From NCBI GenBank assembly GCA_012519315.1, contig JAAYQM010000014.1, positions 64,158-124,118 on the forward strand: DNA of 59,961 nt. Reading direction: 5' to 3'. The DNA is from Clostridiales bacterium (GTDB taxonomy: Bacteria; Bacillota; Clostridia; Oscillospirales; CAG-272). The position numbers and the translations under genes are program-made. Under the pieces are notes generated by a model. The model searched no databases, was not told the origin of the DNA, and saw only the letters and a list, made by a program, of their open reading frames with translations. This document shows, piece by piece, positions 43,813 to 53,340 of this stretch. The stretch's first letter is position 1. Each line of letters begins with the position of its first letter.

Positions 43813-44715
43813 ATGCTGGAAGAACATTTACTAAACTTTAAGACGGTAGAAGCGGAGGATGTTCCGCGGCTTCGTTCTTATATTGAAAAAAGACCGAAAC
43901 GCATTTGCGACTTTACAGCCGGATGTATTTATATGTGGGGGCAATATTATGCCACAGCCTATGCTTTGGACGAGAATGCCTTGTATCTTAGGGTGGAATA
44001 CTCTGCCGGCTATTGTTATGCGATTTTACCGGTATCCGGTAGCTATATACAAAGTGTTGAAAACCTTTATAAGCGATGCCAGGATGATTGCCGCCCGCTT
44101 AAGCTTTGTGCGGTAATAAAAGAGGAATATGAAGCATTGGCAAAGCATTTTGGGGCAAGGATAAGCGCCTCGACCAGGCGAAATTGGTCCGATTATGTCT
44201 ATCTTGCCGAGGCGATGCGGGAATTTTCCGGCAAAAAGTATCATCGGCAGAGGAATCATATCAATGCCTTTATTCGCGACAACCCCGATTGGCGCTTTGA
44301 GCCGATTGGCAAGTCGAATTTCAACGATGTTGTGAGCTTTTATGACGAATACCGCAAAAAATATCAAAAGGAAGCTACTTCCGCTCTTGTCGAGGCAAAG
44401 GCTGTGAATACAGTACTGTCCACATATGACAAGCTGGATCTGCCCGGTGGTATCCTATATGTCGGAGATGAGGTTGTTGGATTTTCGATCGGAGAGGTGT
44501 CGGGGGACACCCTTTTTGTGCATATAGAAAAGGCATCTACCGAATATCGTGGCTCCTATCAGATGCTGGTTCGTGAGTTTGCGAGAGAATATGCAAAGGA
44601 TCCGGTCATCTATATCAATCGGGAGGATGACGCAGGCGACGAAGGGCTGCGCGCCTCTAAGCTTTCCTATCGACCGATTGAGCTTATTGATAAATATTTG
44701 ATTGCAATTGAATAA
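43813..44715 (+). CDS. DUF2156 protein (phosphatidylglycerol lysyltransferase C-domain-like)
   Basis: The 300-aa protein is soluble and has the double-GNAT DUF2156 fold, with YHRQRNHINAFIRDNPDWRFEPI and VGFSIGEVSGDTLFVHIEKA. The related domain in MprF transfers amino acids to lipid, but isolated versions like this have no proven function. The lack of a membrane part argues against a full MprF. It follows rnhA and is convergent with the cation efflux gene. Confidence 0.9.
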   Translation: MLEEHLLNFKTVEAEDVPRLRSYIEKRPKRICDFTAGCIYMWGQYYATAYALDENALYLRVEYSAGYCYAILPVSGSYIQSVENLYKRCQDDCRPLKLCAVIKEEYEALAKHFGARISASTRRNWSDYVYLAEAMREFSGKKYHRQRNHINAFIRDNPDWRFEPIGKSNFNDVVSFYDEYRKKYQKEATSALVEAKAVNTVLSTYDKLDLPGGILYVGDEVVGFSIGEVSGDTLFVHIEKASTEYRGSYQMLVREFAREYAKDPVIYINREDDAGDEGLRASKLSYRPIELIDKYLIAIE

Positions 44716-44736
44716 TCGGGCATTTTAATAGAAATT

Positions 44737-45939
44737 TCAGGTGTCCTCGTAGCGCTTTGAAGTATAACCGCGGTCGACTGTAATAATTATTTTATAGTTG
44801 GGCGCGGTTTCCTTTACCTTGTGGCGAATGATACGGCAAATTTCTGAGATATTTAGTGCTTGACAGCTCGGAACAACAAGATCGAAGAGGATGCGGTTGT
44901 CGCCGTTCAAGGTTGACAGTCTGAAATCGTGTGCCGATAGAGAGCAGTTATAATCCCGGGCAAGCTCATCGATAATCTTTGTAATATTGCTTTGAAGGTC
45001 ATTGAGATGGGCGTTATCGATATAAACGGGATCCATATGTATCACCATGTCTATTCCGAGCTCTTGGGCAAGATCATGTTCGATCCGGTCGATCAGATCA
45101 TGGATCTCCATGATGTCCCGCTTTGCATCCACCTCAATATGGACAGATGCAAAGGACTTTCCTGCACCGTAGCTGTGAATCATCATATCATGGACGCCGA
45201 GGATGCAGTCATAACGAGATAGAATGGTGTTGATCTTATCGATTAGAGCCTTATCGGGGGCTGTTCCGATTAGAGGATTTGCGGTGTCGATGATAAGGCG
45301 TATCCCCAGGAAGATAATATAAAGGGAGACAAGACAGCCGAGGACACTGTCTGTGCGGTTGCCCGTATAAGGGGTAAGCAGCATACCTATAAGAATTGCG
45401 GAGGTGGCAATCAGATCTCCGATAGAATCGGTGGCAGCGGCGGTCAGCGTTTTAGATTCAATGGATTTGGCAAGCTTTCCGACAAAAGCTGCCATAAGCA
45501 GCTTTACGGGAAGGGTGAGAGATATAATGAGGACAGCCCCTTTTGAATAGGCGGCGGCGTTTGTTCCTGTTATAAGATTTTTTCCTGATGTAAGAAGGGT
45601 CTGGACGCCAAGAACGGTGATAATTACCGAGATTAAAAGTCCGAATAAATATTCAAAGCGGGCGTGTCCGTAGGGGTGCTTTTTATCGGCAGGTTTTCCC
45701 GAAAGGTGAAAGCCGAACACCGTCAAAACCGATGAGGCTGCATCGGACAGATTGTTTATCGCATCGGCCGCAATTGCAATGCTTGAGGAAAAGAGGGCGG
45801 CTAATATTTTAGCGATAAAGAGCAGGAAGTTAAGCAGAATACCCGTCCATCCCGCTAAGGAGCCGTATTGTCTCCGAACTGCGGGATTTTGTGTATCTTT
45901 ATAATTTTTCACAAACAGGCGGAGTATCAGCTCATACAT
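44737..45939 (-). CDS. Cation diffusion facilitator (metal efflux) transporter
   Basis: The 400-aa protein has six membrane segments (about 28-205) with the metal-binding DAINNLSDAASS and the second site in ATDSIGDLIATS. A cytoplasmic C-terminal domain (about 210-290) includes DKALIDKINTILS and a further C-terminal repeat. Substrate may be manganese, zinc or iron, which the sequence does not decide. GAGGTTTTG precedes ATG. An 11-bp hairpin (45960-45986) separates it from the upstream gene. Confidence 0.92.
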   Translation of the reverse strand: MYELILRLFVKNYKDTQNPAVRRQYGSLAGWTGILLNFLLFIAKILAALFSSSIAIAADAINNLSDAASSVLTVFGFHLSGKPADKKHPYGHARFEYLFGLLISVIITVLGVQTLLTSGKNLITGTNAAAYSKGAVLIISLTLPVKLLMAAFVGKLAKSIESKTLTAAATDSIGDLIATSAILIGMLLTPYTGNRTDSVLGCLVSLYIIFLGIRLIIDTANPLIGTAPDKALIDKINTILSRYDCILGVHDMMIHSYGAGKSFASVHIEVDAKRDIMEIHDLIDRIEHDLAQELGIDMVIHMDPVYIDNAHLNDLQSNITKIIDELARDYNCSLSAHDFRLSTLNGDNRILFDLVVPSCQALNISEICRIIRHKVKETAPNYKIIITVDRGYTSKRYEDT

Positions 45940-45959
45940 ATCAAAACCTCACATATAAG

Positions 45960-45986
45960 ATTCGGGCGAGAGTTGCTCGCCCGAAT
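45960..45986. terminator. Strong hairpin between the ThyX-like and cation-efflux genes
   Basis: ATTCGGGCGAG and CTCGCCCGAAT form an 11-bp GC-rich stem with a 5-nt loop. A weak T-rich tail follows on the minus strand. A terminator for the upstream ThyX-like gene is likely. Confidence 0.6.
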
Positions 45987-46044
45987 ATGAAATATTGCCT
46001 TTATACATCTTGAAAAAAATCTCTTGCCTGTAATTATTATATGG

Positions 46045-46665
46045 TTAATCTTTAGTTTTTATCAATTCATTAGCATAGGGCAGGGAGATTATCCAGTCGC
46101 AGAAAACATGCCATTCCGCCAGTTTGTGAGAGCGCCGTGCATAATAAATGTTTGTTAAGTTTTCATAATTCATCGTGCAGGTGCGCAGCTGATTGTAGCT
46201 GGAGGGAAGCAGCTGAATAATATCATGCCAATAGTCGCGATTCTTACTTTCGATAAACTTTTGGCGTCTTATTTCAAGGAAGTCTATTGTTTTTTGAAGA
46301 AAGACTTTTGCTTCCTCGCTCATGCGATCGTGGCTGAAGTCGGACATTTCGATAGGTTTTGCGTGTATTTTATGCATGGTGCTTGTGGAATTTGCGACAG
46401 TACCGACCTTGTAGGTGTCAAATTCCTTCCACCAATAGAGGGGAGCGGTAATATCTGCCGACACAAAAATCTGGCGCAAAAACTTCCGATGGTCGCTTCC
46501 GGCTACGGCAAGCCGTCTCGCTAAGGAAAGGTCGTTTTCTCCCATGATAAAGCGACCTTTCTCATCAAAGCGGCTGTCCGAGCGGTCCCAAGAGTTCATC
46601 GGATTTCTGGCACCGCGGATTGCATTGTCCATATTCATAACCGAAAACTTTTCAACTTTAAGCAT
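46045..46665 (-). CDS. ThyX-like (thymidylate synthase complementing family) protein
   Basis: The 206-aa protein resembles a ThyX-like group found in Clostridia: AIRGARNPMNSWDRSDS near the start, MGENDLSLARRLA, YWWKEFDTYKVGTVANSTSTMH and YNQLRTCTMNYENL. Canonical ThyX has the RHRxxSxNxxSxR motif at this site. Here the equivalent region is TYKVGTVANSTST, so flavin-dependent thymidylate synthesis is not assured. ATG at 46665 is chosen. A GTG at 46674 is equally possible. It is not next to other thymidylate genes. Confidence 0.6.
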   Translation of the reverse strand: MLKVEKFSVMNMDNAIRGARNPMNSWDRSDSRFDEKGRFIMGENDLSLARRLAVAGSDHRKFLRQIFVSADITAPLYWWKEFDTYKVGTVANSTSTMHKIHAKPIEMSDFSHDRMSEEAKVFLQKTIDFLEIRRQKFIESKNRDYWHDIIQLLPSSYNQLRTCTMNYENLTNIYYARRSHKLAEWHVFCDWIISLPYANELIKTKD

Positions 46666-46928
46666 ATTTGCCACATGCGGCAGAGAGGCCGTCCTTTCTT
46701 TCTTGTTGGATTTTGATTATAAGAATTATAGCACGGCTGTATCCGATTGTCAATCTTTGCAAGGAAGGATTAAATTTTGGCAGGGTACTGTTAATGTTAA
46801 TAATCTTATGTTATAATGATGTTATGATTCATCGGGGCGGTACTTTGTTGCCTGCGTTTCTCTTGCTGAAAGATATAATCTAACAATGCTATGATAGAAT
46901 GATAATGATAAACAAGGACAGATTTTAA

Positions 46929-48839
46929 GTGAAAAACAAAAGCTACAAATATTTGGATAAAATCAACTCTCCCGAGGATTTGAAAAAACTGCCCGTTGAG
47001 GCTATGCCGGAGCTTGCGAGGGAAATTCGACATTTTCTCATCGATAAGGTAACGGGTGTCTGTGGCGGGCATTTGGCATCAAATCTCGGGGTAGTGGAGC
47101 TGTCGATAGCTCTTCATCGAGTCTTTAACAGCCCGAAAGACCATATTATATGGGATGTCGGGCATCAAAGCTATGTGCATAAGATTTTGACCGGGCGCCG
47201 GGAGGCCTTTGATACATTGCGAAAGCCGGGAGGGCTGTCCGGCTTTACCAAGCGGTCGGAGAGCGAGCATGATCCCTTCGGTGCCGGACATAGCAGTACT
47301 TCTATTTCGGCAGCCCTAGGCTTTGCACAGTCAGATCGCCTGTCTGGCAAGGATAATTTTACAATAGCGGTTATCGGAGACGGCGCATTTACCGGAGGGA
47401 TGGTTCACGAGGCCCTTAACAACTGCGACAAAAACCTTAAGCTGATTATTATTCTAAACGAAAATGAGATGTCCATCTCCAAGAATATCGGAGGATTTGC
47501 AAAATATATAGCAAAAATTCGCTCCTCCTCTAAATATATGGCGACGAAGAAGAAGACGCAAAGCCTTGTCGGCAATCTTCCTCTGGTTGGAAAGCCTCTT
47601 TACAACCTGATGCGGGACACCAAGCAAACCTTTAAAAATATTATGTATGCCAGCAATTACTTTGAGGAGATGGGGCTGTTTTACCTTGGACCTGCCGACG
47701 GCAATGATTATTTCACAATTGAGCGGCTGCTACGTGAGGCAGCTGAGAAGGGTGAAAGTGTCGTCATTCACCTGAAAACGAAAAAAGGGTGTGGGTATCC
47801 TCCCGCCGAAAAACAGCCAAACACCTACCACAGTGTTTCTGTAGGGGAAAGGCTAAAGGGGCAAAACTTTTCCTCCCGCTTTGGGTGCATACTTCTCGAT
47901 CTTGCCCATAAAAACGAAAAAATTTGCGCGATTACGGCGGCTATGAGCGAGGGAACCGGACTTCTTCCCTTTGAACGGATTTATCCCCAGCGTTTTTTTG
48001 ATGTGGGGATAGCGGAGGAGCATGCTCTGACCTTTTGTGCAGGACTTGCGGCAAACGGGCATAAGCCCTTTTTTGCGGTATATTCGTCCTTTCTTCAGCG
48101 GGGATATGACAGTATTATTCATGATATTGCTCTGCAAAAGTTGCCTGTTGTTATTTGTGTAGACAGGGCGGGGCTTAACAAATACGATGGCGCCACTCAT
48201 CACGGGATCTTTGACGTTTCCTTTCTTTCGCATATTCCCGATATGCAGATTTTCGCTCCCATCACCTTCGGGAGCCTTGAGACGGCAATAAAACGCGCAA
48301 GTCAAAGCGATTTGCCCTGCGCCATTCGCTATCCGAACGGTACGGAGGATCCACGGATTGTCCGGCAGTTTTATCCGGACCGGGATTATACCGAAATTGG
48401 CGTACGGTCAAATTTTGCCGACCCTGATAAAAACCAGTGCGTCATTATCACCTATGGTCAAATCGCCGCCGAGGCGCTTGAGGCAGCGGACAGTCTTAAA
48501 AGTAAGGGTATTCGGTGTGGCGTCATTCTTCTTGAGCTTTTAAAGCCTTATGACAAGACAGCCGAGCTTGTCCTTCCCCTGCTGCCGTCGGGAGAGGGTC
48601 TTGTCCTCTTCCTTGAAGAGGGGATTCGCGACGGTGGCGCCGGTATGTTGCTTTTTGACCGGCTGACACAACGGTCCATAGAGTCCGAAAAAATGAAAAA
48701 TAAAACCTATGTAATCATGGCAATTGACGATCATTTTGCAATCCAGGATAAGAACGAAAGCATCTATAAAACCTGCGGCATTTCATCGGAAGATGTGGTA
48801 GCACGTGTGCTTCGGCATTTTGAGGCCGGTGGATATTGA
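46929..48839 (+). CDS. dxs: 1-deoxy-D-xylulose-5-phosphate synthase
   Basis: Dxs joins pyruvate and glyceraldehyde 3-phosphate in isoprenoid and thiamine biosynthesis. The 636-aa protein has FGAGHSSTSIS, the ThDP motif GDGAFTGGMVHEALNN, FFDVGIAEEHALTFCAGLA and a C-terminal transketolase domain (about 505-625). GTG at 46929 lies behind AAGGAC. No other isoprenoid genes are adjacent. Confidence 0.96.
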   Translation: MKNKSYKYLDKINSPEDLKKLPVEAMPELAREIRHFLIDKVTGVCGGHLASNLGVVELSIALHRVFNSPKDHIIWDVGHQSYVHKILTGRREAFDTLRKPGGLSGFTKRSESEHDPFGAGHSSTSISAALGFAQSDRLSGKDNFTIAVIGDGAFTGGMVHEALNNCDKNLKLIIILNENEMSISKNIGGFAKYIAKIRSSSKYMATKKKTQSLVGNLPLVGKPLYNLMRDTKQTFKNIMYASNYFEEMGLFYLGPADGNDYFTIERLLREAAEKGESVVIHLKTKKGCGYPPAEKQPNTYHSVSVGERLKGQNFSSRFGCILLDLAHKNEKICAITAAMSEGTGLLPFERIYPQRFFDVGIAEEHALTFCAGLAANGHKPFFAVYSSFLQRGYDSIIHDIALQKLPVVICVDRAGLNKYDGATHHGIFDVSFLSHIPDMQIFAPITFGSLETAIKRASQSDLPCAIRYPNGTEDPRIVRQFYPDRDYTEIGVRSNFADPDKNQCVIITYGQIAAEALEAADSLKSKGIRCGVILLELLKPYDKTAELVLPLLPSGEGLVLFLEEGIRDGGAGMLLFDRLTQRSIESEKMKNKTYVIMAIDDHFAIQDKNESIYKTCGISSEDVVARVLRHFEAGGY

Positions 48840-48898
48840 CAGCCGGAGGACCATCCTTGCGGCAATGAGGAAATGATTATAAAAGGGATAGGTTGCCT

Positions 48899-50704
48899 AT
48901 GGTCTTGTGCCGGGCAATTGCGTTTGAAGATATGAAAAATTTATTGTTTTTTGACGGTGCTTGCGGAACATATTATCATGAGCTGTATGGCAGCGAAATA
49001 AAATGCGAAATGGCCAACATTTCAGCACCGGAGCGGATTGAAAGGATTCATCAGGATTATATATCGGCTGGTGCCCGTGCCATAAGAACGAATTCCTTCG
49101 GGGTGAGTGCCGCCACCATAAACAACCCGGAGCTTCGGCGTCGTTTAATTAAAAGGAGCTACTCCATTGCAAAGGATGCGGCGAAAAAAACGGAGGGAGT
49201 ATCGGTTTTTGCCGATATCGGCTATGTTTATGCGCCGGGGAGAGATACAGCCGGAGATTATCTTGAATCGGCTGAGATTTTTATAGGCTGCGGCGCAAAG
49301 AATTTTTTGTTTGAAACCCTTGATGAGATTGATTGCATATTGCCGGCTGTTCAATTGATAAGACAAAGAGTTGAGGATCCTGTTATCATGGTCTCCTTTG
49401 CCGTATCGGCTGACGGCTATACCGCAAAAGGGCTTCATTATAGGGCGCTGATAGATAGCGCATATGCCGCCGGCGCCTATATCGCCGGTATGAACTGTGT
49501 GTGCGGACCCTCGGATATGCTGGCTCTTGTTAAAAATTTGCCCATAGGGGATCGTAAGCTGTCAGTTTTACCGAATTCAAATTATCCCGCGCAAACTGGT
49601 TTTGGGCTGCGTTTCAGCAACAATGCATCATATTTTGCCGAAAAAATGCTTGAGATTTACCGCTATGGCGTCTTTGCTATTGGCGGCTGCTGCGGAACAA
49701 CGCCGGCGCATATTCGTAAAACGGTAGAAATTATTGAAAAAGAGGGAATGGTGAGAGATCCTCTACCGTCCTCTGTCAGTGAGCCTCAGGATATGCCGGT
49801 ACGGACAAGTCGACTCTACAATTCGGTAAAAAATGGGGATCCGATTATTGCTGTTGAGATTGATCCGCCTGACAACACCGACATCGATTTTCTGATGCAA
49901 TCGGCAAAAAGGTTAAAGTCTTGCGGCGCGGATGTGATAACCCTTGCCGATTCTCCGTTAGCGCGTTCACGGGCAGATAGCTTTATTATAGCGGCAAAGG
50001 TCCAGCGGGAGATAGGAATTGATACGCTTCCTCATCTTGCTTGCCGTGACAAAAACCGCATAGCCATTCATGGACAACTGCTTGGCGCCAATATCGAGCG
50101 GGTGCAAAATGTGTTGGTGGTGACCGGCGATTCGGTAGCAAAAAATGAGGATGTAACAGCAGTTCAGGATAAAAATGTATTCAATTTTAATGCGATTACT
50201 CTAATTTCTTATATCCATCATTTAAACGGGACATTGTTTGATCGTGCGCCCTATTTAATTGCCGCTGCGTTAAACTTAAATGCGGTTAATTTTGAGGCAG
50301 AACTGCGGCGCGCGCAGCGTAAGGAAGAGGCAGGCGCCCTTCTTTTCCTGACACAGGCCCTCTTTACCGAAGAAAGTCTTGAGAACCTACGCATCGCGCG
50401 AGAGGGATTAAAGGGTAGGATCCTGGCAGGTATTCTTCCTTTGGCCGGTTATCGCAATGCTGTTTTTTTAAACAATGAAGTATCGGGCATGACCATTCCG
50501 GAAACGCTTATACAAAACCTTAACGGAAAATCTCCCGAGGAGACAAAGCGGATATCCCTGGATTTCAGCCGGGGGATGATTGATCGGGCACGCCCCTTTT
50601 GTGATGGCTATTATTTGATGACCGCCCGCCGAAAAATCGATTTTGTATGTGAGCTTGTTTCCTATATCAAGCTTAAGTGTCGGACGGAGAAAAACAATAT
50701 ATGA
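48899..50704 (+). CDS. Homocysteine S-methyltransferase fused to methylenetetrahydrofolate reductase
   Basis: The 601-aa protein has two halves. The N-terminal homocysteine methyltransferase domain (about 12-290) has FFDGACGTYYHEL, RTNSFGVSA and the zinc cysteines in GMNCVCGP and GGCCGTTP. The C-terminal MTHFR-like domain (about 310-600) has VEIDPPDNTD and VLVVTGDSV. Such fusions replace parts of MetH/MetF in Clostridia. ATG at 48899 follows AGG. ATG at 48932, close to the conserved start, is an alternative. The pterin-binding gene follows. Confidence 0.92.
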   Translation: MVLCRAIAFEDMKNLLFFDGACGTYYHELYGSEIKCEMANISAPERIERIHQDYISAGARAIRTNSFGVSAATINNPELRRRLIKRSYSIAKDAAKKTEGVSVFADIGYVYAPGRDTAGDYLESAEIFIGCGAKNFLFETLDEIDCILPAVQLIRQRVEDPVIMVSFAVSADGYTAKGLHYRALIDSAYAAGAYIAGMNCVCGPSDMLALVKNLPIGDRKLSVLPNSNYPAQTGFGLRFSNNASYFAEKMLEIYRYGVFAIGGCCGTTPAHIRKTVEIIEKEGMVRDPLPSSVSEPQDMPVRTSRLYNSVKNGDPIIAVEIDPPDNTDIDFLMQSAKRLKSCGADVITLADSPLARSRADSFIIAAKVQREIGIDTLPHLACRDKNRIAIHGQLLGANIERVQNVLVVTGDSVAKNEDVTAVQDKNVFNFNAITLISYIHHLNGTLFDRAPYLIAAALNLNAVNFEAELRRAQRKEEAGALLFLTQALFTEESLENLRIAREGLKGRILAGILPLAGYRNAVFLNNEVSGMTIPETLIQNLNGKSPEETKRISLDFSRGMIDRARPFCDGYYLMTARRKIDFVCELVSYIKLKCRTEKNNI

Positions 50705-50759
50705 TTTTTACGGGCGATTTGATTTCCAGGTGAAACTAAAAACAAAGGAGAACTGACTT

Positions 50760-51554
50760 ATGATTATTATCGGCGAAAAACTAAACAGTTCTATCCCCTC
50801 AACCCAGAGTGTCATGAACGCAAGGGATACCTGCGCTATCCGTGCCCTTATAGAGAACCAGGTTGCCCTGGGCGCAAATTATATTGATATCAATACGGCA
50901 GTCTGTAATAATGAGCTTGAAGATATGCTATGGATTCTTGGCATCGCGGCCGAGGTGATAAAGGGCTGTGACTGCGGTATTATGATTGACACCACATCGG
51001 AAAAGGTGGCCGCTGCCGCCGCCGAATTTCTGTTCGATAAAAACGTGCCGATGATTTTAAATTCGATTACCGTTACGGATCGTTTTGACACCTTTCTGCC
51101 TATTGTAAAAAAGTACGGGACGGGTGTTGTATGCCTGCCTATCGGAGATGAGGGGATCCCCATGACGGCGGCGGAGCGGGTAGAGAATGCCGGTATAATC
51201 ATAGGACGTCTGAAGGATGCCGGGATTGAGGAGAATCGCATCTATATCGACGCTATAGTGGAGGCGCTGGCAACAGGGGAGGATAATCCATCGATTACCC
51301 TTGATACCATCTCAATGATTAAGGCGAAATTCCCTTCTGTCTATACCGTTTGCGGGCTTTCCAACATTTCTTTTGGGCTGCCCCGTCGCATCTGTCTCAA
51401 TACCGCATTTTTAGCAATGGCAATATATTCAGGGCTTAATGCCGCTATTATGGATATTACTTCAAAACCGATGAGAGATGCCCTTTATGCGGTTGAGGCT
51501 CTCTGCGGCAGAGATGAATATTGTATGAACTATATTGATTACATGAGAGAATAA
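50760..51554 (+). CDS. Pterin-binding methyltransferase (dihydropteroate synthase-like)
   Basis: The 264-aa TIM-barrel protein has IIIGEKLNSSIPSTQ, GANYIDINTAVCN, IMIDTTSE and CGLSNISFGLPRR, the pattern of MetH pterin-binding domains and AcsE/MtgA-type methyl-H4folate:corrinoid methyltransferases. With the preceding gene it covers the homocysteine, reductase and folate functions of methionine synthase. The cobalamin-binding domain is missing from the window. A terminator follows. Confidence 0.9.
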   Translation: MIIIGEKLNSSIPSTQSVMNARDTCAIRALIENQVALGANYIDINTAVCNNELEDMLWILGIAAEVIKGCDCGIMIDTTSEKVAAAAAEFLFDKNVPMILNSITVTDRFDTFLPIVKKYGTGVVCLPIGDEGIPMTAAERVENAGIIIGRLKDAGIEENRIYIDAIVEALATGEDNPSITLDTISMIKAKFPSVYTVCGLSNISFGLPRRICLNTAFLAMAIYSGLNAAIMDITSKPMRDALYAVEALCGRDEYCMNYIDYMRE

Positions 51555-51555
51555 A

Positions 51556-51596
51556 AAAACTAAAGCGGCATGGAGCTCATGCCGCTTTAGTTTTTC
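51556..51596. terminator. Bidirectional terminator after the pterin methyltransferase
   Basis: ACTAAAGCGGCAT and ATGCCGCTTTAGT form a 13-bp stem with loop GGAGCTC and flanking A and T runs, between convergent genes. Confidence 0.93.
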
Positions 51597-51602
51597 AGCT
51601 GA

Positions 51603-52316
51603 TTATCCTTCGTAGGCGGTGTCCAGATTTGCGGCAACATCACTTGCCGGGAAATAATCCAGCGGATCTACCCATTTTCCTCCGATTTTAAGCTCGTAGT
51701 GAACATGTGGCTCCTCTGCTATTTCAAGATGGGCACTTTCACCTATAGAGCCGATGGTTTGTCCGCTTTTGACACTAACACCTTCCGCAATGCCTTCCGG
51801 GATGACGGGATCAAGGTTTTTGTATATGCTGACCGCATCGCCGCTGTGATTGATGACAATGCAGGTTCCCATCAGCGGATCCTCATAAACCTGCGCTATG
51901 ACACCGTCGGCTGTCGCTAAAACAGCTTGACCGAGGGTGGAGGCGATATCCACACCTATATGCACCCGCCAATCCTCCATTGTAATGGAGTAGACAGGGG
52001 TGTTTTCATCATGCATCTTTGAGATCGGTCCCTTTACCGGCATGATAAGGGAGGGAAGCTGGTTTTCGGCAGGCTCATCTTCAGGATCCTGATTTATTAC
52101 GGGCTGTGTTTCAGAGTCGACCGGTTTGGTATCGGCAGGCTTTGTGGTTTTATCCGTTGGTTGGGTTGTAACCGGATCAGTATCGATTACAGGGGGTTTT
52201 TGTCTGCGCTGCATGGTGGAGGTTATACCAACGATTATCGCCATAACGCATAGAATGATAACCACTGTCATGTACAAAATCCGATTTGCTTTTTTTTGAT
52301 TTGCTTTATAATCCAT
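51603..52316 (-). CDS. M23 metallopeptidase, SpoIIQ-like
   Basis: The 237-aa protein has one N-terminal membrane anchor (about 13-33) and a Thr/Pro/Asp-rich linker (about 38-88). The LytM/M23 domain (about 92-220) has HIGVDIAS and HVHYELKIGG, giving the HxxxD and HxH zinc ligands. Anchor, linker and length suit SpoIIQ, the forespore protein that pairs with SpoIIIAH. Unlike Bacillus SpoIIQ the metal site looks intact, as in clostridial forms. A cell-wall endopeptidase of other role remains possible. GGAAGATAATTGCC precedes ATG. Confidence 0.82.
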   Translation of the reverse strand: MDYKANQKKANRILYMTVVIILCVMAIIVGITSTMQRRQKPPVIDTDPVTTQPTDKTTKPADTKPVDSETQPVINQDPEDEPAENQLPSLIMPVKGPISKMHDENTPVYSITMEDWRVHIGVDIASTLGQAVLATADGVIAQVYEDPLMGTCIVINHSGDAVSIYKNLDPVIPEGIAEGVSVKSGQTIGSIGESAHLEIAEEPHVHYELKIGGKWVDPLDYFPASDVAANLDTAYEG

Positions 52317-52441
52317 GGCAATTATCTTCCTTTCAAGGTTTCTGTATGTATTTTTGCCTTATTTATCTTTTTTATGCAAAAAATTATATATTTGATAAAT
52401 TATTTTTATTATTGATACATTTTTTCAACAAAAGCCTGTAG

Positions 52442-52470
52442 TTGACACAATTTTCTTGCAATGGTATAAT
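52442..52470 (+). promoter_or_regulatory. Consensus promoter of radC
   Basis: TTGACA (52442-52447) and TATAAT (52465-52470), separated by 17 bases, are perfect matches. Transcription should start near 52477, which rules out in-frame starts before that. Confidence 0.9.
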
Positions 52471-52515
52471 GTTGGAAAGTGTTTTACTACTATGATGCGC
52501 AAAGGAAAAAGAATT

Positions 52516-53250
52516 ATGCATGAGGGACACAGAAACAGGCTGAAGGATCGATTTTTAAGAGAAGGCCTTGATGGGTTTGAGTCGCACAATGTGCTTGAGC
52601 TGCTTCTTTTTTACTCTATTCCCCAAAGGGATACCAATGAGCTTGCACATCTTCTGATAAATAAGTTCGGCTCTGTTTCAGATGTATTTGATGCTCCTCT
52701 GGAGGCCTTGATGAGTGTGCCCGGCATAAAAAAGCATAGTGCTGTTCTGCTAAAACTGATTCCGGAAATTGCGCGTTATTATTATTCAAAGGCAGGCGAG
52801 ACGCACGAACAGTTTGATAATGTTGACAAAATCGGGAAAATGCTTATTAACAAATATGTTGGCGTTACCGATGAAACGGTGTATTTACTGCTGTTTGACA
52901 ACAAGTTTAAGCTTCTCGATTGTATCAAGGTGTATGAGGGGTCGGTCAACTCGGTGCATATTTCACCGAGGAAGATGATTGAACCGGCTATTATAAAGCG
53001 TGCCTCCATGGTTGTTCTTGCCCACAACCATCCGGGGGGAGTGCCCATCCCGTCAAGCGAGGACATTAACACCACCTGCGTGTTGAAAAACGCCTTTGAT
53101 CTTGTGGGGATTACCCTGCTTGAGCATATTTTAGTGGAACAAAACAAGTATGTTCCTCTTCTTTTGCGCTCTAACGGGCTTTTGCGTCAATATCCGCAGG
53201 TCAGCGGCTTCTATAGTGGCATCACCCAGGATTTTTATTCTGAAGAATAG
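52516..53250 (+). CDS. radC: RadC family JAB-domain protein
   Basis: The 244-aa protein has a helix-hairpin-helix region (about 30-85, SVPGIKKHSAVLL) and a C-terminal JAB/MPN-like metal site LAHNHPGGVPIPSSEDI. RadC's role in DNA repair is unproven. ATG at 52516 follows AAAGGA and aligns with the conserved MHEGHRNRLKDRF start. A longer frame begins at 52456, inside the promoter. Confidence 0.95.
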   Translation: MHEGHRNRLKDRFLREGLDGFESHNVLELLLFYSIPQRDTNELAHLLINKFGSVSDVFDAPLEALMSVPGIKKHSAVLLKLIPEIARYYYSKAGETHEQFDNVDKIGKMLINKYVGVTDETVYLLLFDNKFKLLDCIKVYEGSVNSVHISPRKMIEPAIIKRASMVVLAHNHPGGVPIPSSEDINTTCVLKNAFDLVGITLLEHILVEQNKYVPLLLRSNGLLRQYPQVSGFYSGITQDFYSEE

Positions 53251-53340
53251 AGAAAGTGGTTGTTTATATCAAATTTTTTGCTCGGAGAAGCAATAAAAAT
53301 ACTTTTTTATATTTTACTTAAGCAAAAAGACCGAGACCAC

